From CAYQCE01 sp964415885 (GTDB lineage: Bacteria > Zixibacteria > MSB-5A5 > JAABVY01 > JAHJOQ01): DNA of 21,425 nucleotides. How positions within the stretch are numbered: position 1 is the stretch's first letter; the number at the start of each line of letters is the position of its first letter. The stretch spans positions 1 through 21,425 of the forward strand of contig CAYQCE010000059.1 in NCBI GenBank assembly GCA_964415885.1, read 5' to 3'. Below the pieces are notes generated by a model. It was not told the origin of the DNA. It saw nothing but the letters and a program-made list of their open reading frames with translations, and made no database searches. Positions 1 through 6,151 of the stretch are shown here, piece after piece. The position numbers and the translations under genes were made by a program.

Positions 1-1124
1 TCGTGACGGCAATGCCGAACTACCCGCAGATGGAGATACATCCGGAATATCGCGGCAAACTGTTCGTCGAACAGAAAATCGACGGTGTACGGGTGTTTCG
101 GAGCTGGCTCTATGTCAAACGTGCCCGCAGGAACCTCCTTCTCAGAATGATCAGCTATCTCTCTTTCACGCTATCATCGCTTATAACCGGCCTATTCAAA
201 CTCTCGCATGTCGACTATATATTCTGCGAGTCACCTCCGCTTCCGCTCGGAATCAGCGCCGACCTGCTCGCGCGAGTCAAGCGGAGCAGGCTGATATTCA
301 ATGTTTCCGATGCATGGCCGGAAAGTGCGATTCAGGCCGGGTTGCTCAAAAACGGCCTCGCAATTTCCCTCGCGACGCGAATGGAAAAGCACTTCTACCG
401 AAGGAGCTACCTGATATGCGGTCAAACGCGTGGAATCGTGAACCACATCAAGGATAAGACCGGCGGCAAACCGGCTTACTGGCTGAGAAATGGCGCCGAT
501 CTCTCTTTCTTCCAGCCGATAGAACGTTCAGAAACAGAATGGAGAAAAATGCGAGGCTTCGCCGAAGATGACATTCTGTTTCTATACGCAGGTATCATCG
601 GACTTTTTCAGGGGCTCGAAACCGTGCTGCATGCCGCTTCGAAACTGAAGTCGATGTCGAACGTGAAATTCGTGATAATCGGTGAAGGGCCTGAGAAGGA
701 AAAGCTCCTCCAACTCAAGTCGCATCTCGGCCTCGAAAATGTCCTCTTCCTCGATCCTCAGCCGAGAGCCGCGATGCCTGAGACTATTGCGTGCTGCGAC
801 GTCGGTGTCGTGCCGCTCCGGAAGCTGAAAATCCTCACAGGCGCTGTGCCATCCAAGTCGTTCGAATACCTCGCAATGAGACGCCCGATTCTTCTCGGGG
901 CCGAAGGCGAAGCGCGAGAACTCTTGATCGACGAAGGAAACGCCGGTCTCGCATTCGAGCCGGAGAATCCGGAAGACCTCGCGGACAAAGCCGCACATCT
1001 CGCAAAGGACCCTGATCTTCGAAAACGACTCGGCGATTCCGGCCGAGCGTACGTTCAGTCGAAGTTCGACAGGGCTAAGATTGCCGACGATTTCCTGGAT
1101 CACCTCGAAGATATCTCCTCATAA
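1..1124 (+). CDS. Glycosyltransferase family 4 (WbuB/WcaI-like), 5'-truncated by window edge
   Basis: GT-B fold glycosyltransferases of family 4 move a sugar from a nucleotide donor to a lipid-linked or polysaccharide acceptor at the cytoplasmic membrane, typically in O-antigen, capsule or exopolysaccharide synthesis. The reading frame is open from the first base. The apparent GTG at position 3 is an internal valine, because family members carry a 'VT..PNYP...YRGKL..' segment about 30 residues after their true start. The N-terminal acceptor half includes a run reading VSDAWPESAIQAGLL. The donor half shows VIIGEGPEKEKLL and, near the C-terminus, KSFEYLAMRRPILL, the usual nucleotide-sugar binding region with its conserved Glu. 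It ends with TAA at 1122-1124. The gene following it appears to have its own promoter, so this is probably the last gene of an upstream polysaccharide cluster. Donor and acceptor cannot be told from the sequence. Confidence 0.9.
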   Translation, partial: VTAMPNYPQMEIHPEYRGKLFVEQKIDGVRVFRSWLYVKRARRNLLLRMISYLSFTLSSLITGLFKLSHVDYIFCESPPLPLGISADLLARVKRSRLIFNVSDAWPESAIQAGLLKNGLAISLATRMEKHFYRRSYLICGQTRGIVNHIKDKTGGKPAYWLRNGADLSFFQPIERSETEWRKMRGFAEDDILFLYAGIIGLFQGLETVLHAASKLKSMSNVKFVIIGEGPEKEKLLQLKSHLGLENVLFLDPQPRAAMPETIACCDVGVVPLRKLKILTGAVPSKSFEYLAMRRPILLGAEGEARELLIDEGNAGLAFEPENPEDLADKAAHLAKDPDLRKRLGDSGRAYVQSKFDRAKIADDFLDHLEDISS

Positions 1125-1271
1125 CCTGAATAGCTATAGAATGTTAGGCCTTGAGAAGGATGATGAAACCCCGGGGGTGTGGGTAACTCTGCTCGATTCA
1201 GGCTTCTAACTTGCTGCCATAACTGAATTTGCGTACTGTGTTTATAACTGATTTAAATTGCCCACATGTAT
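1125..1271. other. Intergenic stretch downstream of the glycosyltransferase, nothing recognised
   Basis: No convincing ORF is present. A short GC palindrome (ACCCCGGGGGT, near 1168-1180) is visible but lacks a T-tract and is too short to call a terminator. The stretch ends where the first NrdR-type box begins. Confidence 0.5.
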
Positions 1272-1287
1272 CCACAATATAGTGTGC
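1272..1287. promoter_or_regulatory. NrdR box 1 (distal)
   Basis: The 16-mer CCACAATATAGTGTGC agrees with the published NrdR-box consensus acaCwAtATaTwGtgt at 13 of 16 positions by my hand alignment. NrdR is the ATP/dATP-sensing zinc-ribbon/ATP-cone repressor of ribonucleotide reductase genes. It binds pairs of such boxes. The site lies about 370 bp upstream of thyX-nrdJ. No nrdR gene is in the window. Confidence 0.75.
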
Positions 1288-1303
1288 ACGCCAATCCTCT
1301 GCA

Positions 1304-1319
1304 CCACAAGATATTGTGA
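1304..1319. promoter_or_regulatory. NrdR box 2 (proximal)
   Basis: The 16-mer CCACAAGATATTGTGA also matches the NrdR consensus at 13 of 16 positions. It starts exactly 32 bp after box 1 (16-bp linker), which puts both boxes on the same DNA face about three helical turns apart. That is the known architecture of cooperative NrdR sites. It sits 18 bp upstream of the putative -35 at 1338. Confidence 0.75.
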
Positions 1320-1337
1320 TTTTTCTTGAATTTATCC

Positions 1338-1366
1338 TTGACGGAATTGAACTCCAACCTTATCAT
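1338..1366 (+). promoter_or_regulatory. Sigma70-like promoter of the thyX-nrdJ operon
   Basis: TTGACG (1338-1343) and TATCAT (1361-1366) are separated by 17 bp. Transcription would start near 1373 and leave a leader of roughly 280 nt before thyX. Both NrdR boxes lie just upstream rather than overlapping the promoter elements, so either repression acts from upstream or another promoter is used. Confidence 0.5.
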
Positions 1367-1652
1367 AAACGCGCTCCGATAGCCAAGGGCTTCAATGGTA
1401 TAGCCTCGTTAAGCTATTACTGTACAAAGTTATAGCAGGAGGCCGTGTTTTAGGGCTGTGGTGTGGATCCTTGAGTTCTCGCATGTACAATCTGAACAGT
1501 CCTGTTTGTGGTCTGCTGGACCGTTGCCAAACCAGACAAAATGATTGTTGTAGTCGAATCATCGGGGTTGATTATAGAGATGAGTTCTGAAGATAAGAAC
1601 CTGATATCGCGCATCGTGGATTTTTGTATAACAGTTTAGAGGGGAGTCAGCA
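1367..1652 (+). other. Long 5' leader of thyX, no known riboswitch recognised
   Basis: About 285 nt separate the predicted promoter from the thyX start. An imperfect hairpin is visible: GCTATTAC (1413-1420) pairs with GTTATAGC (1429-1436) with one mismatch around an 8-nt loop. A weaker hairpin lies around 1510-1540. I could not identify the conserved blocks of a cobalamin riboswitch, which might have been expected before a B12-dependent enzyme. No convincing ORF occurs. The ribosome binding site GGGGAG (1641-1646) ends 6 nt before the thyX ATG. Confidence 0.45.
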
Positions 1653-2354
1653 ATGGATAGCCCGGTAAAGGAAAGTCAGGGAACGGATGCCATGGTGAAG
1701 AAGGCAATTCCCGAGGTGATCCTGATGTCTATCACGCCCAATGGTGAGGATGTCATTGAGAGAGCCTGTCGGACCTGCTACCTGTCGTTTCACAGGTACG
1801 ATCCGCCGAAGTCAACGAGTGAGCTGATCAAGAAGGTCATTCGCAAGGGGCACCATTCGGTGCTCGAGCATGCCTCGGCAACATTCCGTATCAAGGGCGC
1901 GTCGAGGGTGTTCACGCACGAGATGGTGCGTCACCGTCTGATGTCGCCGTCACAGGAATCGCAGAGATACGTGCATTACGGCTCACGAAAGCCATTCGAG
2001 GTGGTGCTCCCCGAAAGCGTCAACGATGGCGGGTTCGAGGAGCACTACTTCGCGATCGCAGGTGAATGTTACCGCATCTACCAGGAAATGGTCGATGCCG
2101 GCGTGCCGAAGGAGGACGCGCGCTATATTCTGCCGGGGGGAATAACCTCGGAGATAGTGGTGTCCGCGAATTTCCGTGAACTGAGACACATCTTCACGAT
2201 ACGTACGCAGGAGCGGGCGCACTGGGAGATCCGTAAGGTCTGTCTCGAGATGCTGCGGATCATGAAGAGAGAGGCGCCGATAGTGTTCTGGGATTTTGAA
2301 ATCGACGATGACAAGGGCGTGTCCGTCAAGATCGATTCGAGGGAGAGCAGATAA
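1653..2354 (+). CDS. thyX: Flavin-dependent thymidylate synthase ThyX
   Basis: ThyX makes dTMP from dUMP in the cytoplasm using methylene-tetrahydrofolate, FAD and NAD(P)H, so the cell does not depend on ThyA plus dihydrofolate reductase for this step. The 233-residue product carries the diagnostic ThyX motif RHRxxSxxxxSxRY as RHRLMSPSQESQRY (residues 93-106), preceded by HHSVLEH (67-73) and followed by the C-terminal helix ELRHIFTIRTQERAHWEI, as in the family. ATG 1653 has a GGGGAG ribosome site 6 nt upstream. A second in-frame ATG at 1692 would remove 13 poorly conserved residues and is possible but has weaker support. The stop codon overlaps the nrdJ start by one base (TAATG), so the two are probably translationally coupled: one supplies deoxynucleotides, the other dTMP. 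NrdR boxes upstream suggest joint control. Confidence 0.96.
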   Translation: MDSPVKESQGTDAMVKKAIPEVILMSITPNGEDVIERACRTCYLSFHRYDPPKSTSELIKKVIRKGHHSVLEHASATFRIKGASRVFTHEMVRHRLMSPSQESQRYVHYGSRKPFEVVLPESVNDGGFEEHYFAIAGECYRIYQEMVDAGVPKEDARYILPGGITSEIVVSANFRELRHIFTIRTQERAHWEIRKVCLEMLRIMKREAPIVFWDFEIDDDKGVSVKIDSRESR

Positions 2355-4666
2355 TGAGAACTGACAAAAAGCTGAAGCTTTCAGAGAACGCGGTGAAAGT
2401 TCTCGAGCGCCGTTATCTGATCAAAGACGACGACGGCAAACCGATAGAAACCCCAAATGAGCTATTCGTGCGTGTGGCGCGCCATATCGCCGAAGCCGAT
2501 CGCAATTACGGTGCTACCGACGAGCAGGTGGAGGAGACGGCGCAGCGGTTCTACAATGCGATGACCGAACTCGAGTTCATGCCGAATTCACCTACACTTA
2601 TGAATGCCGGTCGTCCGCTCGGACAGCTCTCCGCGTGTTTCGTGCTACCCGTCGGCGATTCGATGGAAGAGATATTTGATGCCATCAAAAATGCAGCGCT
2701 CATCCACAAATCAGGTGGCGGAACCGGATTCGCATTCTCGAGACTTCGCCCGAGGAATTCTGTTGTAGCGTCGACTTCAGGCGTTGCTTCAGGCCCGGTG
2801 TCGTTCATGAAGGTGTTCAATTCCGCAACCGAGGCGGTCAAGCAGGGCGGGACCCGTCGCGGCGCGAACATGGGCATCCTGCGTGTGGATCATCCCGATA
2901 TTGAGGAGTTCATCTCGTGCAAGGATGATGTCCGGGAAATCACCAACTTCAATATCTCAGTTGCGTTGACCGACGAGTTCATGCGAGCCGTCGAGGAGAA
3001 GCGCGAGTATGCGCTTCTCGATCCGCGCAGCGGCGAGGTTTTCGTTCGAGACGGCGAGAAGCAGTATCTCGACGCAGCGAGAGTCTTCGAGGAGATAGTA
3101 GATCACGCATGGAAGACCGGCGAACCGGGGATTGTCTTCATCGATCGCATGAACGATGCTAACCCGACAAGGAAAGTCGAGCAGATCGAGGCCACGAATC
3201 CGTGCGCCGAGCAGCCGCTCCCGCCGTACGACTCGTGCAATCTCGCGTCGATCAATCTCGGCACGGTTGCGCTCGATCCCCTGCCGGCAGATTACTCGCC
3301 GAAAGATCCGTCGGCTGGAATCGATTGGAGCAAACTCGGCGATCTGGTCCGGATGGGCGTCCATTTTCTCGATAATGTCATAGACCAGAACCGATATCCG
3401 ATCCCCGAGATCGAACAGCAGACCCGCTCGACTCGCCGTATCGGACTCGGCGTAATGGGCTGGGCGGATCTGCTGGTGCAGCTAAAGGTGCCGTACAACT
3501 CGGAGATGGCGCTCAGTCTCGGCGAAAAAGTCATGGATTTCGTGAACAGCAAGGGGCATATGCACTCCTCGGAACTCGCCAAGACCCGCGGCAAATTCCC
3601 GAAATGGGATCAGTCGACCTTTGCCGACGAGGGCGTCTCGATGCGCAATACCACAGTGACGACCGTCGCGCCGACCGGGACAATCTCGATTATCTCGGGC
3701 TGTTCTTCGGGAATCGAGCCGTACTACTCGATTTCGTTTATACGGAATGTCATGGACGGCACCAAACTCATCGATGTAAACCCACACTTCGAGAGAATCG
3801 CAAAGGAACGCGGTTTCTTCTCGACCGAGCTGATGGAACGAATCGCCAATGCGAATACGCTCAGAGAGCTCGACGAGATCCCGCACGATCTGAAAGAGAT
3901 ATTTGTCACGGCGGCGGATGTCACTCCGGAGATGCATGTTCGCATGCAGGCGGCATTCCAGCGTCACTGCGACACGTCGATCTCCAAGACAATCAACTTC
4001 CCGACCAATGCCACCCGCGATGATGTGCAGACCGGTTATTGGCTGGCGTACAAGCAAGGCTGCAAAGGAGTTACGATATACCGTGACGGTTCCCGTACGG
4101 ACCAGGTGCTCTCGACCGGTGCGACGCCGAAATCTGAGAATCCGGCAGCAGCAAACGCTGCTGAAACGGCAGTCTCAACCGCCGAACCGGCAGTATCGAG
4201 TCCGGCGGCCTATGTTACTCCGAAGGCCGAGGAGCGCCCGGATTGCCTTCCCGGAATCACTGAGAGGATCAGAACCGGTTATGGAAATCTTTATGTGACA
4301 ATAAATTCAAAGAACGGTCGACCTTTTGAGGTTTTTGCTCAGATCGGGAAGTCCGGCTTCTCGACTATGGCCGATACTGAGGCGACATGCAGATTGATCT
4401 CGCTTGCGCTAAGATCACGCCTTGCTGTTGACGATATAATAGAACAGTTACTGGGGATTGGCGGGGCATCACCTGTTTATCAAAACGGCGGTGTTGTGAT
4501 GTCGATTCCTGATGCGATCGCAAAAGTTCTAAAAAGGCATTTCGGCAACGGCAAGAGCAGGGAGTACGAGCAGAGAACTTATGACATGTGCCCTGACTGT
4601 GGCGGGAGAGTGCAGTATGAATCAGGCTGCGTGGTATGCCCGTCCTGCGGTTTTTCGAAATGCTGA
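2354..4666 (+). CDS. nrdJ: Adenosylcobalamin-dependent (class II) ribonucleoside-diphosphate reductase NrdJ
   Basis: Class II reductases convert ribonucleotides to deoxyribonucleotides with a thiyl radical generated from coenzyme B12, with or without oxygen. The 770-residue protein begins with a short N-terminal helical region and then the ten-stranded barrel. Visible catalytic residues are Cys95 (QLSACFVLP) and Cys295 (YDSCNLASINL) as the redox pair, and Cys284 with Asn282 and Glu286 in NPCAEQPL as the radical site. The 11-residue gap between Cys284 and Cys295 is the family spacing. APTGTISIISGCSSGIEP and GCKGVTIYRDGSR follow. An Ala/Pro-rich linker (about 590-635) leads to a TSCPD-type domain (about 640-740) and a Cys-rich tail, CPDC...CPSCGFSKC, likely a zinc ribbon or the mobile reducing cysteines. 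No ATP-cone is obvious at the N-terminus. It is coupled to thyX upstream and 9 bp from the next gene. Confidence 0.96.
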   Translation: MRTDKKLKLSENAVKVLERRYLIKDDDGKPIETPNELFVRVARHIAEADRNYGATDEQVEETAQRFYNAMTELEFMPNSPTLMNAGRPLGQLSACFVLPVGDSMEEIFDAIKNAALIHKSGGGTGFAFSRLRPRNSVVASTSGVASGPVSFMKVFNSATEAVKQGGTRRGANMGILRVDHPDIEEFISCKDDVREITNFNISVALTDEFMRAVEEKREYALLDPRSGEVFVRDGEKQYLDAARVFEEIVDHAWKTGEPGIVFIDRMNDANPTRKVEQIEATNPCAEQPLPPYDSCNLASINLGTVALDPLPADYSPKDPSAGIDWSKLGDLVRMGVHFLDNVIDQNRYPIPEIEQQTRSTRRIGLGVMGWADLLVQLKVPYNSEMALSLGEKVMDFVNSKGHMHSSELAKTRGKFPKWDQSTFADEGVSMRNTTVTTVAPTGTISIISGCSSGIEPYYSISFIRNVMDGTKLIDVNPHFERIAKERGFFSTELMERIANANTLRELDEIPHDLKEIFVTAADVTPEMHVRMQAAFQRHCDTSISKTINFPTNATRDDVQTGYWLAYKQGCKGVTIYRDGSRTDQVLSTGATPKSENPAAANAAETAVSTAEPAVSSPAAYVTPKAEERPDCLPGITERIRTGYGNLYVTINSKNGRPFEVFAQIGKSGFSTMADTEATCRLISLALRSRLAVDDIIEQLLGIGGASPVYQNGGVVMSIPDAIAKVLKRHFGNGKSREYEQRTYDMCPDCGGRVQYESGCVVCPSCGFSKC

Positions 4667-4675
4667 CAGCATCTT

Positions 4676-5287
4676 ATGAGCAAATTCCTTCCTGCAGGAA
4701 GACTGGCCAAGGTTGAACACGACGGGGTCGTCATACAGATCCAGACCGAATTCTCATGGCGGCCCCATCCTCGTATAGCCACCGGTGTATTCATCGATGG
4801 CGTCGTAATCCACAAAATCCAGAAAGACTGGGACGCACCGGTCGAAACCGATGAGCAGCAGCGTGTAGCCGAAAATTTCATCAACCGTCAGCACGCCGAA
4901 GTTCTCGGGATTATCGAATCGCAGAAAAGAGAACTCGTTAAGCGCCAGCGGCAGATATCTACCGAGGACCTGCTGGAGAGTATACTGCAACTCGAGGGCG
5001 TAAACGCTGCCTGGTGTATGACCCGCAAGGGCGTAATCTCGCCAGATTCCGGCGGCAGAGAGCTTCTACCCGAATACAGGGCCACGTTTGAGACCCTGAT
5101 AGACCTCTGCGGGATGCTCTCATCCAATTCCTCGGTCGGACAGCTCATCGATGGCAACATCGTCCTGCAGGATGACTCGCTCGTAATTCTGAGGAGAGAG
5201 GGCAGGCACTATATTATCGGATACGAGCCCGACTTCGAGTCGGCAGACATTCTCGAGCGAGTATGCAAACAGGTCGGAGATAATTGA
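4676..5287 (+). CDS. Unknown two-domain protein with C-terminal roadblock/LC7-like domain
   Basis: I recognise no named family for this 203-residue protein. Residues 1-90 form one module with the pattern HDGVVIQIQTEFSWRPHPRIATGVFIDGVVIHKI followed by a charged helix (ENFINRQHAEVLGII). Residues 97-203 (DLLESILQLEGVNAAWCMTRKGVI... to the end) have the order of a roadblock/LC7 domain: helix, two strands around a 'gv.aa...r.G' turn, long helix, then a strand hairpin (NIVLQDDSLVILRREGRHYIIGY) and helix. Such domains often dimerise and regulate small Ras-like GTPases in bacteria, though no GTPase gene is nearby. No signal peptide or membrane helix is present. The ATG lies 9 nt after the nrdJ stop without a clear ribosome site, suggesting coupling to nrdJ. 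The stop overlaps the next start (TGATG). Confidence 0.8.
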   Translation: MSKFLPAGRLAKVEHDGVVIQIQTEFSWRPHPRIATGVFIDGVVIHKIQKDWDAPVETDEQQRVAENFINRQHAEVLGIIESQKRELVKRQRQISTEDLLESILQLEGVNAAWCMTRKGVISPDSGGRELLPEYRATFETLIDLCGMLSSNSSVGQLIDGNIVLQDDSLVILRREGRHYIIGYEPDFESADILERVCKQVGDN

Positions 5288-6066
5288 TGGACCAGATTCT
5301 GCACCAGATCAAGGGAGTTGTTGGCGTAACCGGAGTCATGGTATACGATCCGGATGCCCATCACGTCCATTACCTGCTTCCATCGAGATTCGAGGCGGAG
5401 CAATCGGACGAGTTTCGCAAGCTGTTTAAGATACTCGTTTCCTCCGCAGATACTCAGATCGAGTTGAGGTTGCGTTTTCAGAACGGCTGGTGCGTAATCT
5501 TGAGCATGAGCCCGTTTTCGGTTCTGGTGCTGGGGCGGGAGGACCTCAATTTCGACACACTCGAGATCGTTGCCCGTACGAGCCTGAAATCCGCTTCACA
5601 TTCCACCGGTATGATATCCGAAACCGCGCGTGAGAAAGAGTTCTCGCCCCGGAGTGTCTACACCCTGATCGAGGCAGTGAATATGATTTCCAAGGTATTC
5701 GCTCACGATCTGGGCACATTTGCAATCGCCGACCTGCTTCGCAAGGTCAAGAAGCTTCTTCTCGGGGATTTTCCGCTGCTCAAGCATTTCGTCGTGGACA
5801 ACAACGGTGCGGTTTCTCTCATTAGAGGCTCCGAGAAGCATATGACCCCCGAGGTTGTCGATGCCGTGGCCTGGCTCTGCTACTGCCTCAAAGAGGAGGT
5901 CAACTCTCGCACACCGGTTGTGGGGTATGACATCAAGCGGGCCACGTCCGAAATCGAGTATCAGCTTTCTCCAATCGGATTCTATTCGTCATACAAGCGG
6001 GCCGCTTCCAGGGCAGTCAAAGTGACCGAGAAGATGGCGTCGATTTCCAGGGTATTCAGGCGGTAA
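5287..6066 (+). CDS. Unknown protein with N-terminal roadblock/LC7-like domain
   Basis: The 259-residue product of ATG 5287 is translationally coupled to its neighbour: the upstream TGA and this ATG share one base. A TTG one codon earlier is less likely. Residues 1-105 (MDQILHQIKGVVGVTGVMVYDPDAHH...) again follow the roadblock/LC7 plan, with helix, 'gv.gvmv.d' strand pair, helix and a strand hairpin (WCVILSMSPFSVLVLG). Residues 115-260 are mostly helical (TLIEAVNMISKVFAHDLGTFAIADLLRKVKKLL), with one strand pair (FVVDNNGAVSLIRG) and a basic C-terminus. They match no family I can name. No export signal or membrane segment is seen. Two different LC7-like proteins made side by side would suit a heterodimer. 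A two-part hairpin starts 17 nt after the stop, so this is probably the last gene of the operon. Confidence 0.8.
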   Translation: MDQILHQIKGVVGVTGVMVYDPDAHHVHYLLPSRFEAEQSDEFRKLFKILVSSADTQIELRLRFQNGWCVILSMSPFSVLVLGREDLNFDTLEIVARTSLKSASHSTGMISETAREKEFSPRSVYTLIEAVNMISKVFAHDLGTFAIADLLRKVKKLLLGDFPLLKHFVVDNNGAVSLIRGSEKHMTPEVVDAVAWLCYCLKEEVNSRTPVVGYDIKRATSEIEYQLSPIGFYSSYKRAASRAVKVTEKMASISRVFRR

Positions 6067-6082
6067 TCTTTTCAGGGGATTC

Positions 6083-6128
6083 GCGGCAGATCGCAGTCCC
6101 GATTCTCTTCGGGATCAGGATTTGCCGC
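6083..6128. terminator. Two-part hairpin between convergent transcription units
   Basis: An outer stem pairs 6083-6092 (GCGGCAGATC) with 6119-6128 (GATTTGCCGC): 10 bp with one G-U pair. An inner stem pairs 6097-6102 (TCCCGA) with 6109-6114 (TCGGGA) across a 6-nt loop, and the two are separated by a 4/4 internal loop. It lies exactly between the + operon ending at 6066 and the - operon ending at 6152, so it could end transcription from both sides. Neither side has a proper T-tract, so intrinsic termination is not certain. Confidence 0.5.
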
Positions 6129-6151
6129 AACCAGTCAAACAGCGGGGCGAC

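Noticed and set aside
582..1103. 173-codon antisense frame inside the glycosyltransferase
   Set aside because: It lies opposite a well-supported gene, has no family resemblance and follows from codon composition.
1437..1452. AGGAGG followed by GTG inside the thyX leader
   Set aside because: The reading frame ends after two codons (GTG TTT TAG).
1545..1578. Second promoter nearer thyX (TTGTTG or TTGTAG with TATAGA)
   Set aside because: Spacers of 22 and 19 bp are too long; -35 matches are weak.
3482..4057. 191-codon antisense frame inside nrdJ
   Set aside because: Shadow of a strongly conserved gene; its Arg/Asp-rich product looks like an off-frame translation.
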